The translations under genes were made by a program, and so were the position numbers. A stretch of DNA of 64,000 nt, from assembly GCF_024436435.1 (NCBI RefSeq), contig NZ_JAFMZP010000001.1, positions 248,001-312,000 of the forward strand, written 5' to 3'. Below the pieces are notes generated by a model. It ran no database searches, had not been told where the DNA came from, and worked only from the letters and a program-made list of their open reading frames with translations. The DNA comes from Desertivirga xinjiangensis. GTDB taxonomy: Bacteria; Bacteroidota; Bacteroidia; Sphingobacteriales; Sphingobacteriaceae. The stretch's first letter is position 1, and the number at the start of each line of letters is the position of its first letter. This document shows positions 42,425 to 51,802 of the stretch, piece by piece.

Positions 42425-43816
42425 ATGGATGATAACAGATACATAGACGAAAGGCAAGCTTCCACTGCAGACAATTCGGGGAAGCTTTTAGTGATTTTGG
42501 GTGCCGGAGAGAGTGGAACGGGTGCAGCTATCCTTGCACAAAAGGAGGGGTACGAGGTTTATGTATCGGATCTTGGGCCGATAGCAGATCATTATAAGAA
42601 AGAGTTAAGCGACCTGTCCATAGCGTTCGAGGAAAATCATCATTCGGAAGAAAGGATACTGAAAGCGGTGGAGATCATAAAAAGCCCGGGAATCCCGGAT
42701 AAGGCTCCGCTTATTAAAAAGATAAAAGAAAGCGGTATCCCGGTTATTTCGGAAATTGAGTTCGCCGGCAGATACACTGACGCAAAAAAGATATGCATCA
42801 CGGGTTCGAACGGAAAATCGACCACAACGATGCTTACCTACCATATGCTTAAAAAGGCAGGACTGAACACAGGCCTGGCCGGCAATATAGGTAAAAGCTT
42901 TGCCCGGCAGGTAGCTTATGAAAGCTTCGACTATTATGTGTTGGAGATCAGTAGCTTCATGCTTGACGATATGTATGATTTTAAGGCAGACATAGCGGTG
43001 CTGTTAAATATAACTCCTGATCATCTGGACCGCTACGAGTATAAGATGGAGAATTATGTGAACTCAAAGTTCCGCATCATTCAAAATCAAACGAAGGATG
43101 ATTATTTTATTTACTGTGCGGATGATGAAGAGACCTTACGCGGGCTTCAGCAACATGCTGTAGTTGCGCGGGTGCTTCCATTTTCAATACAAACAGAATT
43201 GCCCGAAGGCGCTTATGTTTCAAACAACCAAATTAATATAAACCTGTACAATCAAGACTCATTTAATATGTCTATCACCGATTTAGCTTTACAAGGAAAA
43301 CACAACACTTACAATTCAATGGCCTCTGGTATTGTAGGTAAAGTACTTGAGCTTCGTAACGAAATTATCCGCGAAAGCATGGGTGATTTTAAGAACATTG
43401 AACACAGGCTCGAACATGCCGGACGTATTTCGGGAATTGACTTTATCAATGATTCAAAGGCCACGAATGTTAATTCTACCTGGTATGCCCTGGAAAGCAT
43501 GAATACGGATGTGGTGCTGATCCTGGGGGGAGTAGACAAGGGTAATGATTACGGGATGCTGAAAGATCTTGTAAAAAGCAAAGTGAAGGCAATAGTTTGT
43601 TTGGGTAAAGACAATAAACGTATCCATGATGCCTTCGAGGACGATGTGGAAGTAATTGTTAATACCTTCTCTGCTGCTGAAGCTGTACAGATAGCTTATC
43701 ATTTGGCGAAAAAGGGTGATACGGTTTTATTGTCGCCTGCCTGTGCAAGTTTTGACCTCTTCAAAAATTACGAAGACAGGGGAAATCAGTTTAAAGATGC
43801 AATTCGGGAACTGTAA
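42425..43816 (+). CDS. murD: UDP-N-acetylmuramoylalanine--D-glutamate ligase
   Basis: A 463-residue Mur ligase. VILGAGESGTGAAILA is the N-terminal UDP-binding loop, CITGSNGKSTTTMLTYHM the P-loop, and NITPDHLDRY and DSKATNVNSTW the central and C-terminal motifs. It adds D-Glu to UDP-MurNAc-L-Ala. It begins 11 nt after mraY. The N-terminus carries about 18 extra polar residues before the first strand; a slightly later start cannot be excluded. Confidence 0.95.
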   Translation: MDDNRYIDERQASTADNSGKLLVILGAGESGTGAAILAQKEGYEVYVSDLGPIADHYKKELSDLSIAFEENHHSEERILKAVEIIKSPGIPDKAPLIKKIKESGIPVISEIEFAGRYTDAKKICITGSNGKSTTTMLTYHMLKKAGLNTGLAGNIGKSFARQVAYESFDYYVLEISSFMLDDMYDFKADIAVLLNITPDHLDRYEYKMENYVNSKFRIIQNQTKDDYFIYCADDEETLRGLQQHAVVARVLPFSIQTELPEGAYVSNNQININLYNQDSFNMSITDLALQGKHNTYNSMASGIVGKVLELRNEIIRESMGDFKNIEHRLEHAGRISGIDFINDSKATNVNSTWYALESMNTDVVLILGGVDKGNDYGMLKDLVKSKVKAIVCLGKDNKRIHDAFEDDVEVIVNTFSAAEAVQIAYHLAKKGDTVLLSPACASFDLFKNYEDRGNQFKDAIREL

Positions 43817-43856
43817 TATCACATAATTATAAATAATTATCATCAATCATACTGTA

Positions 43857-45035
43857 ATGATGAATCTTATACTAAGTAAAACAAAAGGTGATCGCTGGAT
43901 ATGGCTGATTGTGATACTGCTTTCGGTATGGTCATTATTAGCGGTATACAGTGCCACAGGAACGCTTGCTTATAAAAAAGGAATGGGCACAGAAGCGTTC
44001 TTAATGAAGCATCTGATCTTTATTGTTGGTGGAATCGCGCTGATGTACTTTTCGCACCTGCTGGATTACAGGTACTATGCAGGGATCTCCAAGATCCTCA
44101 TGGTAATTACTATCCCTTTATTGTTTTATACATTGGTATTTGGAAATACGGTGAATGATGCCAGTCGCTGGGTAACCATCCCAATCATCAATCAGACCTT
44201 CCAAACGTCGGACATGGCCAAGCTGGCCCTGATCACTTTTCTTGCCAGGACACTGACAAGGAAGCAGGAGAATATTAAAGATGTGAAAAGCGCATTCCTT
44301 CCGATCATGGGCTCAGTATGCGCAGTGTTTATACTTATTGCCCTGGCAAATTTATCAACAGCTTTAATGCTGTTCGGGGTTAGTATTTTGTTGCTGATCA
44401 TAGGCCGGATCAGTATCAAGCAAATTTCATTGGTGTGCCTGGGCGGTTTGATCTTGCTGACAGGGGTTGTGTTTCTTGGTCCGAGGCGGGCGACTTATAT
44501 TTCGCGTATAGACACCTACCTGCATCCGGAAAAAGCGGATCCGGATAAAGCGTTCCAGTCGAATCAATCGAAGATTGCCATAGCAACAGGTGGTGTTTTT
44601 GGAAAAGGTCCCGGGAACAGTACCCAAAGGAATTTCTTGCCCCATCCATACTCAGATTTTGTATTTGCTCTTATTATCGAAGAGTACGGCCTGGTGGGAG
44701 GGGTTGGGTTAGTACTGCTCTACCTGGTCTTCTTATACCGGTGCATACTTATTGTGACGGCTAGTCCCAAGGCTTTTGGGGCATTGCTCGCCGCAGGTTT
44801 GAGTTTCACGCTGACCATTCAGGCTTTCGCTAATATGGCTGTGGCCGTGGGTTTGGGGCCGGTGACGGGAGTTCCGCTTCCATTAGTCAGTATGGGTGGA
44901 ACGTCTATTTTGTTCACCAGTGTAGCGTTTGGGATCATACTTAGCGTTAGTCGTGATGTGGAAGAAAAGAGCATGGAAAGAGATACAAAAAATACGAAAG
45001 AGGCGAAAGTAATTATAGGAGAAATTGAAGAATAG
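43857..45035 (+). CDS. ftsW: septal peptidoglycan polymerase FtsW
   Basis: A 392-residue SEDS protein with about ten transmembrane helices. LIWLLSVWSLLAVYSATG-like start (WIWLIVILLSVWSLLAVYSA), then LRRATYISRIDTYLHPE in the large loop (as RRATYISRID) and GLGPVTGVPLPLVSMGGTS near the C-terminus are the family marks. It polymerises lipid II together with FtsI. Two ATG codons (43857, 43860) stand in tandem; either may be used. Confidence 0.95.
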   Translation: MMNLILSKTKGDRWIWLIVILLSVWSLLAVYSATGTLAYKKGMGTEAFLMKHLIFIVGGIALMYFSHLLDYRYYAGISKILMVITIPLLFYTLVFGNTVNDASRWVTIPIINQTFQTSDMAKLALITFLARTLTRKQENIKDVKSAFLPIMGSVCAVFILIALANLSTALMLFGVSILLLIIGRISIKQISLVCLGGLILLTGVVFLGPRRATYISRIDTYLHPEKADPDKAFQSNQSKIAIATGGVFGKGPGNSTQRNFLPHPYSDFVFALIIEEYGLVGGVGLVLLYLVFLYRCILIVTASPKAFGALLAAGLSFTLTIQAFANMAVAVGLGPVTGVPLPLVSMGGTSILFTSVAFGIILSVSRDVEEKSMERDTKNTKEAKVIIGEIEE

Positions 45036-45071
45036 CTAAACTTTTAAAGTTTTTGACTGAATAAAATATAA

Positions 45072-46181
45072 ATGTCTAAAAGGATCATTATAAGCGGAGG
45101 CGGAACAGGAGGTCATATCTTCCCGGCAGTTGCAATTGCAAATGCCCTGAAGCGTATAGACCCTGACATTGCCATACTTTTCGTTGGAGCCAACGGAAGG
45201 ATGGAAATGGAAAAGGTTCCTGCAGCGGGCTATGAGATCATCGGCTTAGACATACAGGGCTTTCAGCGAAGATCGCTGTGGAAGAATCTGCTTCTGCCTC
45301 TAAAAATTTTGAAGAGTGTACTGAAGGCGCGGTCTATCATCAAAGAGTTTAAGCCTGATGCAGCTGTTGGTGTTGGCGGTTATGCATCTGGTCCCCTTTT
45401 ATACGCAGCAGGGCAGTTAAAGATCCCTTACCTGATACAGGAGCAAAACTCTTATGCTGGTATCACCAATAAGCGACTAGGCGGGAAAGCCGAAAAGATT
45501 TGTGTGGCGTTTGAAGGGATGGACAAGTTTTTCCCGGCTTCGAAAGTAATGCTGACCGGCAACCCGATAAGGAAAACTTCAGTCGACATTGCTGGTAAAC
45601 GGGAAGAAGCACTGGCTTTCTTCGGGCTGTCGCCGGCAAAAAAAACGATCCTGGTAACAGGGGGCAGTCTCGGCGCCGGTACCTTAAATAAAAGTATGGC
45701 TGCAGGCCTGCAAAAGCTTCTGGCTGCTGATGTGCAGCTGATCTGGCAAACAGGGAAATACTACTATCAGTCTGTTGTGGAGCAGGTGGGAGCCAGGCCG
45801 GATGAACGGATCTGTATCCTTGAGTTTCTTAACCGGATGGACTTTGCCTATGCTGCTGCCGACCTGATCATTTCGCGCGCCGGAGCAGGAACGATCGCTG
45901 AACTCTGTGTGATCAGGAAGCCTGTGATCCTTGTTCCTTCGCCTAATGTGGCTGAAGATCATCAGACGAAAAATGCCATTGCCCTGGTAAAGAACAACGC
46001 GGCAATACTGGTTGGCGATACGGTGGCTGAAAACGAGTTGACTGACATCGCTCTGAACCTTCTAGTGAACGAAGAAAAATGCGCTGATCTGAGTGAGAAG
46101 ATCGGTCTGCTGGCTTTACCTGATGCAGATGAAGTCATCGCAAATGAAGTATTAAAAATGACAGAAAGGAGAAAGGTATAA
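45072..46181 (+). CDS. murG: undecaprenyldiphospho-muramoylpentapeptide N-acetylglucosaminyltransferase
   Basis: A 369-residue GT28-family enzyme. The N-terminal loop SGGGTGGHIFPAVAIA, GVGGYASGPLLYAA and QEQNSYAGITNKRL mark the acceptor domain, and TGGSLGAGTLN and ISRAGAGTIAELCV the UDP-GlcNAc-binding half. It converts lipid I into lipid II at the inner face of the cytoplasmic membrane. The gap to ftsW is 36 bp. Confidence 0.96.
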   Translation: MSKRIIISGGGTGGHIFPAVAIANALKRIDPDIAILFVGANGRMEMEKVPAAGYEIIGLDIQGFQRRSLWKNLLLPLKILKSVLKARSIIKEFKPDAAVGVGGYASGPLLYAAGQLKIPYLIQEQNSYAGITNKRLGGKAEKICVAFEGMDKFFPASKVMLTGNPIRKTSVDIAGKREEALAFFGLSPAKKTILVTGGSLGAGTLNKSMAAGLQKLLAADVQLIWQTGKYYYQSVVEQVGARPDERICILEFLNRMDFAYAAADLIISRAGAGTIAELCVIRKPVILVPSPNVAEDHQTKNAIALVKNNAAILVGDTVAENELTDIALNLLVNEEKCADLSEKIGLLALPDADEVIANEVLKMTERRKV

Positions 46182-46242
46182 GGTAAATTCAGAAGGTGTT
46201 TATAAGCACACTTTCGGCTTGAAACTTTCACCTAAAAATAAA

Positions 46243-47601
46243 ATGGAATTAAGCACAATTAAACAAGTTTATCTGGTAGGCATTGGCGGAATCGGCATGA
46301 GCGGACTGGCACGTTATTTCCAAAAAAGGGGATGCGAAGTTTGTGGCTACGACCGTACGCGTACAGCCCTGACCGATGCGCTTGAAGCTGAGGGGATAGC
46401 TATCACATTTACAGATTCGGCAGAGGAAATTCCTGTTCGTTTCAGGGAAAAAGATCCTTCTCTATTAGTGATCTATACACCCGCAATTCCGCGTGACTCC
46501 GCTATTTTAAATTATTTCGCAGATAAGGGCTTTGAACTGAAAAAGCGTTCGGAGGTGCTGGGTATCATCAGTAAAGGAATGTTTACGATTGCTGTGGCGG
46601 GAACGCATGGCAAAACTACCACTTCCACGATAGTTGCTCACATTTTGAAGCATAGTAAATTTGATTGTACTGCCTTTCTTGGAGGTATTGCGTCGAACTA
46701 TAATTCTAATATTCTGTTTGGGGACAATGATGTGATGGTAGTTGAAGCGGATGAGTATGATCGTTCTTTTCTTCGCTTACACCCTGATATTGCCATAATC
46801 ACCTCTATGGATGCTGATCATCTGGATATTTACGGCGATGATGAACATGTGAAAGAGTCCTTCCGTTTATTCGCAGCACAGCTGAAAAAGGGGGGGCGGC
46901 TTATTCATAAACAAGGCTTGCCACTGGAATCTGGGGATTTTAAATATTCGGCGGGTCAGACTGCCGAAGTGCAGGCTACCAATGTTCAGATTAAAGAAGG
47001 TACTTTCTTTTTCGATTTTGTAAATGCAGAACATCATATCCAGGATATTGAGTTTGGCTTGCCTGGTTTGCATAATATAGAAAATGCTACGGCAGCAATT
47101 CAGGCTGCATTGCTGCTGGATATTGACCCGGAAAAGATTAAGGCAGCCCTGAAGGATTTCCGCGGAGTTAAGAGGCGGTTTGAATACATTTTGAAAACAG
47201 GGAATACCGTTTTTATTGATGATTACGCTCATCATCCGGAGGAACTGCGTGCCTGTATTGCAGGGGTGAGACGCTTATATCCTGATAAGAAATTGACCGT
47301 GCTATTTCAGCCTCATTTGTACAGCCGTACCCGTGATTTTGCTGAAGGTTTTGCGGAGGTATTGGATACGGCTGACCACCTGATCCTGCTGGATATTTAT
47401 CCGGCCAGGGAGCTGCCTATACCAGGTGTAAGTTCTGAGATTATCTCGGGCAAAATGATCCTGGACAACAAAGAGATCTGTGGAAAAGACGAAGCGCTGG
47501 AAATTGTAAAAAATAGTAAACCTGAACTTCTGCTAACAGTAGGTGCGGGAGATATAGATACGTTAATACGGCCTTTAAAAGAAATACTGGAGAATGTTTA
47601 A
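46243..47601 (+). CDS. murC: UDP-N-acetylmuramate--L-alanine ligase
   Basis: A 452-residue Mur ligase. I chose the ATG at 46243; a TTG at 46219 would add eight residues. YLVGIGGIGMSGLARY is the UDP-binding loop, AVAGTHGKTTTSTIVAHIL the ATP-binding loop and IDDYAHHPEELRACI the conserved C-terminal motif. It adds the first L-Ala to UDP-MurNAc. The last 8 bp overlap the start of ftsQ. Confidence 0.95.
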   Translation: MELSTIKQVYLVGIGGIGMSGLARYFQKRGCEVCGYDRTRTALTDALEAEGIAITFTDSAEEIPVRFREKDPSLLVIYTPAIPRDSAILNYFADKGFELKKRSEVLGIISKGMFTIAVAGTHGKTTTSTIVAHILKHSKFDCTAFLGGIASNYNSNILFGDNDVMVVEADEYDRSFLRLHPDIAIITSMDADHLDIYGDDEHVKESFRLFAAQLKKGGRLIHKQGLPLESGDFKYSAGQTAEVQATNVQIKEGTFFFDFVNAEHHIQDIEFGLPGLHNIENATAAIQAALLLDIDPEKIKAALKDFRGVKRRFEYILKTGNTVFIDDYAHHPEELRACIAGVRRLYPDKKLTVLFQPHLYSRTRDFAEGFAEVLDTADHLILLDIYPARELPIPGVSSEIISGKMILDNKEICGKDEALEIVKNSKPELLLTVGAGDIDTLIRPLKEILENV

Positions 47602-48469
47602 ACGGATAAACTGGACAAGGGTATTTTATTTGTTTGCCTGGCTAATAAGTCTGGGTGGACTAATAGTGCTCATGAGTTTTATCGGTGTTAAGAAAGACGA
47701 GGCAAAGTGCAATGATATCAAGGTGATCATTCCGGGTATCGAAAGCTTTATTGACCGCGACGAAGTTGATGCAATTATCACCAAAACTGCTGGTTCCTTG
47801 ATTGGGAGGAAGTTGAATGCGGTGGATATACACAAGCTGGAAAATGCGCTGAAGGCCAACCCGTATATACAGTCGGCCAAGGTTTATGCAGACATGAACG
47901 GAGTGATAAATATCCGTGTAGAACAACGGGAACCGGTTCTCCGGATATTAAATGTAGCCGGAATGGACTTTTATGTTGACCGTGCAGGATTGAAGATGCC
48001 TGTGTCAGCCAATTTTACACCTCATGTGTTAGTCGCTAATGGCTTTATACTGGAGGGTTTTACAGGAAAAGTTGATACGCTGCAAACCAGGCTGGCAAAG
48101 GGCTTATATCAAACTGCGCTTTTCATAAAAAAGGATACTTTGTGGAATGAGCAGATAGAGCAGCTTTTTGTAAATGATTACAGAGAGATAGAATTGATCC
48201 CACGGGTGGGCAATCATAAGGTTGTCCTGGGATCGGCTGATTCTCTTGAAACTAAGTTTAAAAATTTACTTGTGTTTTATAAGAAAGCGATGCCGCATGT
48301 AGGCTGGGATGCTTATAAAACGATAAATATAAAATACACCAACCAGATTGTCTGTGTTAAAAGCGCCGTTGACAGTGCCTTAGTGGTCAGGGCTCCGCAA
48401 GCTAAAAAACCAGCAGCAGATACGGTGGAAATAATAGATCAGGATACTTTAACAACAGCAACGCATTAA
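47594..48469 (+). CDS. ftsQ: cell division protein FtsQ
   Basis: A 291-residue bitopic membrane protein. One transmembrane helix (about 9-30) is followed by a POTRA-like domain (about 40-115; IESFIDRDEVDAIITKTAG, LENALKANPYIQSAKVYADM, VRIEQREPVLRI-type strand). The remaining beta domain ends in a Pro/Ala-rich tail. Similarity to the proteobacterial protein is limited, but the POTRA pattern and place between murC and ftsA make the call firm. It links cytosolic and periplasmic divisome parts. Confidence 0.88.
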   Translation: MFKRINWTRVFYLFAWLISLGGLIVLMSFIGVKKDEAKCNDIKVIIPGIESFIDRDEVDAIITKTAGSLIGRKLNAVDIHKLENALKANPYIQSAKVYADMNGVINIRVEQREPVLRILNVAGMDFYVDRAGLKMPVSANFTPHVLVANGFILEGFTGKVDTLQTRLAKGLYQTALFIKKDTLWNEQIEQLFVNDYREIELIPRVGNHKVVLGSADSLETKFKNLLVFYKKAMPHVGWDAYKTINIKYTNQIVCVKSAVDSALVVRAPQAKKPAADTVEIIDQDTLTTATH

Positions 48470-48473
48470 ATAT

Positions 48474-49823
48474 ATGGAAAAAGGTACTTCTACATCAACT
48501 AAAAGTTCTCCTATTGTAGTAGGCTTAGACATAGGGACAACGAAGATTTGTGTAATAGTTGGCCGAAGAAGCGGTCACGGAAAAATAGAAATACTGGGTA
48601 TTGGGAAGGCAGAATCGGCTGGTGTAACCCGTGGTGTTGTATCTAATATTCAAAAGACGGTTCAGGGGATTCTTCTTGCTGTCGAGGAAGCCAGTTCTCA
48701 ATCGAACGTAGATGTTAAGATTGTGAACGTTGGTATCGCCGGACAACATATCAAAAGCCTGCAGCATCGTGGTATTTTTACCAGGAAAGATCTGAATAAT
48801 GAGATCCAGCGCAAAGACATAGAAAAGCTGATCGAAGACATGTACAAGCTGGTGATGCCGCCGGGAGAGGAGATCATTCATGTGCTTCCGCAAGAATTCA
48901 CCGTCGACAATGAGCCGGGGATCAAAGACCCGATCGGAATGGCAGGTGTAAGGCTTGAAGCTAATTTCCATATCATTTCCGGACATGTTAGTGCTGTTAA
49001 AAACATTCTGAAGTGCGTGGCTAATGCCGGACTGGAGACCCAGGAGCTGATCCTAGAACCTTTGGCATCTTCAGAATCAGTTCTGAGTGATGAAGAAAAA
49101 GAGGCTGGTGTTGTTTTGGTTGACATAGGTGGTGGTACCACCGACCTGGCAATTTTCCATGAGGGTATCATCAGGCATACTGCAGTGATTCCATTTGGAG
49201 GAAACAGCATAACCGAAGATATACGTGAAGGTTGTGCCGTTATGCGTAACCAGGCCGAATTGTTAAAAACCAGGTTTGGTTCTGCTCTGGCTGATGAAAA
49301 TAAGGAGAACGAAATTATCTGTGTTCCCGGATTGCGTGGCCGTGAGCCGAAAGAGATCTCTGTTAAAAATCTGGCGTATGTAATTCAGGCGAGAATGGAA
49401 GAGATCCTGGAGCACGTTTATTACGAAATTAAATCATCCGGATACGAAAAGCGTCTTATTGCCGGTATCGTAATCACCGGTGGTGGTGCACAGCTTAAAC
49501 ATTTATCGCAGTTGGTTGAATATGTAACGGGACTTGATTGCCGTGTGGGGTATCCGAATGAGCATCTTGCAAAAAATGAGGTACTTCCGAAGAATATCTA
49601 TGACGACTTGAAAAGTCCCCTGTTTGCTACAGGTATAGGATTGCTGATTAAAGGTATTCAAAAAGCAGAGGAACTTGCTGAATCGACCAGGAAGCCAGGA
49701 GTTGTGTCGGAAAAGCCACAGCCGGAAAAAGGTAAAAAGTCATTTGGTCTGTTTGATAAACTCCTCCAGACAGGGGCGAAGTTTATAAAAGACGATATCA
49801 AGGATGAAGACTATATTAAATAA
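48474..49823 (+). CDS. ftsA: cell division protein FtsA
   Basis: A 449-residue actin-like ATPase. The phosphate 1 motif is VVGLDIGTTKICVIVG, phosphate 2 is VVLVDIGGGTTDLAIFH, and the adenosine motif GIVITGGGAQLKHLSQL. The C-terminal stretch FGLFDKLLQTGAKFIKD is an amphipathic membrane-targeting helix. It anchors FtsZ to the membrane. The gene follows ftsQ by 4 bp and is separated from ftsZ by 125 bp that hold DnaA-box-like sites. Confidence 0.96.
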   Translation: MEKGTSTSTKSSPIVVGLDIGTTKICVIVGRRSGHGKIEILGIGKAESAGVTRGVVSNIQKTVQGILLAVEEASSQSNVDVKIVNVGIAGQHIKSLQHRGIFTRKDLNNEIQRKDIEKLIEDMYKLVMPPGEEIIHVLPQEFTVDNEPGIKDPIGMAGVRLEANFHIISGHVSAVKNILKCVANAGLETQELILEPLASSESVLSDEEKEAGVVLVDIGGGTTDLAIFHEGIIRHTAVIPFGGNSITEDIREGCAVMRNQAELLKTRFGSALADENKENEIICVPGLRGREPKEISVKNLAYVIQARMEEILEHVYYEIKSSGYEKRLIAGIVITGGGAQLKHLSQLVEYVTGLDCRVGYPNEHLAKNEVLPKNIYDDLKSPLFATGIGLLIKGIQKAEELAESTRKPGVVSEKPQPEKGKKSFGLFDKLLQTGAKFIKDDIKDEDYIK

Positions 49824-49871
49824 TTTTCCACATCGCGGGAGTTTTCCACATAGTCAACAGTTGTGGAAAAC
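49824..49871. promoter_or_regulatory. cluster of three DnaA-box-like 9-mers between ftsA and ftsZ
   Basis: TTTTCCACA occurs at 49824-49832 and 49842-49850 on the plus strand and at 49862-49870 on the minus strand. It differs from the E. coli DnaA box TTATCCACA by one base. The last two form a 10-bp perfect inverted repeat with an 11-nt loop (49841-49871), so the region could also be an mRNA hairpin at the ftsA 3' end. DnaA binding is inferred. Confidence 0.45.
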
Positions 49872-49948
49872 GTTTGTGTAAAAATATTTATTATTACAAT
49901 TAGGAATTAGGATAAGAATAAGAATCTACAAAACTGATTAACAACGAT

Positions 49949-51610
49949 ATGCAGTTTGAAATGTTAAAAGAAAAATCATCGATCATCAAAGTAATTGGTG
50001 TTGGTGGCGGTGGTGGCAATGCTGTTAACCACATGTACAGGCAAGGGATTACAGGTGTTGACTTCATCATTTGTAATACCGATGCGCAAGCTTTGGAGCT
50101 GAGCCCTATTCCTAACAAAGTTCAGTTGGGCGCCAGTCTGACGGAAGGTATGGGTGCGGGCTCGATACCTGAAGTTGGTAAAAATTCTGCTATTGAGAAT
50201 ATAGAAGATATAAAACGTATGCTTGGCAGCAACACTAAGATGTTGTTTATCACAGCAGGTATGGGTGGTGGCACCGGAACCGGAGCCAGTCCGATCATAG
50301 CAAAAGCTGCCAAGGAACTCGATATTTTAACGGTAGGCATTATCACGACGCCTTTTTCTTTTGAAGGAAAGCGCCGTAAGCTGCAGGCGGAAGAAGGTTT
50401 GGAGGAGTTTAAAAAATACGTAGACTCTTACCTTGTAATTTCAAATGACCGTTTGAGGGAAATTTTTGGTAATCTCACCTTAAGCGCAGCATTTGCTGAA
50501 GCTGATAATATCTTAACTACAGCTGCCAAGGGAATTGCCGAAATAATCACTATTCCGGGATATATAAACGTCGACTTCAAAGACGTTCGTACGGTTATGC
50601 ATAATAGCGGCGTTGCTATCATGGGTAGTTGTGCTGCTGAGGGAGAAAACCGTGCACATCGTGCAGTAGAAGGCGCTTTGGCTTCTCCACTGTTAAAAGA
50701 CAATGAGATTGAAGGTGCCAGGTACATCCTCTTAAATATCAGCTCAGGCTCTAAAGAGGTTTCCATGGATGAAGTAAGTATTATTACCGACTACATCCAG
50801 GAGGAAGCAGGTTTGTCGGCAGATCTGATCTGGGGTAACTGTGTGGATGAAACATTGGGAGACAAAATACTGGTTACAATTATTGCTACAGGTTTCCAAA
50901 CCAAGGAAGAACGCGAAGTAGAAAAGAGCCAGCAAAAGAAGGTATCATTGTTAACACCTGAGAACGCTCCGCTGGTGAGACCAGTGAATGTTAATTCCTT
51001 CATTGAGCAGGCTCCGCAACCGGCTGTTAAACCTGAAACTGTAAATCCGGCCTCTGCCGACTTGCAATCTGATCTTTTCGGAGGCTTTTTTGCACAGAAA
51101 CCTGTTGAAGAAAGAAGACCTGTACCTGCAGAGCCTAAAATAGTTCGCCACACGCTTCATGAAGAGGAACCGGCTGCAAAGTCTGTGGAGCCATCTCCTT
51201 TTGAGTTTGGATTAAAGGTTGCTGATTCTGAGTTTCATTTCAATAATACATCTGAAGAAGTAAGCACTCCTGAACCAGTTAAGGCGCCTGAGGTTCCGGT
51301 TCAGCCTGTTGCGCAAACTCAGCCGGAAGTTTATAATCCAGATGAGCATAAAACGGATGAATCTATTGAGGAACAACTTCGGAAGTCACGTGAGCGTATC
51401 CTCAGGTTAAAGGATCTGAGCATGAAGCTCCGCACAGCTAATGGATTACAGGAGCTGGAAAGTGAGCCAGCGTACAAACGTAAACAGATGGCGCTTCAAC
51501 AAGTACCACATTCTTCAGAATCACAGGTATCGAGGTTTACCCTTTCTAATGAAGACGGAGGAACGGAGATCAGACCTAATAATTCATTTCTGCACGATAA
51601 CGTAGATTAA
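49949..51610 (+). CDS. ftsZ: cell division GTPase FtsZ with long C-terminal tail
   Basis: A 553-residue FtsZ. The tubulin signature AGMGGGTGTGASP is at about residues 103-115, VIGVGGGGGNAVNHM near the N-terminus and NTDAQAL follows. The GTPase and second domain end near 325. The remaining 225 residues form a Pro/Glu/Val-rich tail with a predicted helix (about 470-500; EEQLRKSRERILRLKDLSMKL), far longer than in E. coli (383 residues in total). The extreme C-terminus is LHDNVD. It polymerises into the Z ring. Confidence 0.97.
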   Translation: MQFEMLKEKSSIIKVIGVGGGGGNAVNHMYRQGITGVDFIICNTDAQALELSPIPNKVQLGASLTEGMGAGSIPEVGKNSAIENIEDIKRMLGSNTKMLFITAGMGGGTGTGASPIIAKAAKELDILTVGIITTPFSFEGKRRKLQAEEGLEEFKKYVDSYLVISNDRLREIFGNLTLSAAFAEADNILTTAAKGIAEIITIPGYINVDFKDVRTVMHNSGVAIMGSCAAEGENRAHRAVEGALASPLLKDNEIEGARYILLNISSGSKEVSMDEVSIITDYIQEEAGLSADLIWGNCVDETLGDKILVTIIATGFQTKEEREVEKSQQKKVSLLTPENAPLVRPVNVNSFIEQAPQPAVKPETVNPASADLQSDLFGGFFAQKPVEERRPVPAEPKIVRHTLHEEEPAAKSVEPSPFEFGLKVADSEFHFNNTSEEVSTPEPVKAPEVPVQPVAQTQPEVYNPDEHKTDESIEEQLRKSRERILRLKDLSMKLRTANGLQELESEPAYKRKQMALQQVPHSSESQVSRFTLSNEDGGTEIRPNNSFLHDNVD

Positions 51611-51616
51611 AATAAA

Positions 51617-51653
51617 CAAAAAGCCTTTATTTCCGGATAAAGGCTTTTTTATT
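51617..51653 (+). terminator. intrinsic terminator after ftsZ
   Basis: An inverted repeat around AAAAAGCCTTTAT and its complement, with a short CCGG-containing loop and a T run, 7 bp after the ftsZ stop. It closes the division cluster. Confidence 0.85.
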
Positions 51654-51732
51654 TAGGGCTTATTTTACCCTTGCGCCTGCAAGTTTAATAGCCTGGTATT
51701 TGTCGGCTGAAAACCATTGATATTCATTTTAA

Positions 51733-51762
51733 TTGTTTATAAGCCATTAAACCTTAACTTTG
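51733..51762 (+). promoter_or_regulatory. promoter of the alpha-oxoamine synthase gene
   Basis: TTG (51733-51735), a 19-nt spacer and TAACTTTG (51755-51762) match the Bacteroidota consensus exactly. Transcription would begin near 51769, about 34 nt before the TTG start codon at 51803. Confidence 0.65.
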
Positions 51763-51802
51763 TAGCTTTATCTGAATAGTAATTTTAAATTATATTAACA
51801 CA

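Noticed and set aside
49900-51160. Several antisense open frames inside ftsZ
   Set aside because: They are shadows of a strongly conserved gene with no independent start signals.
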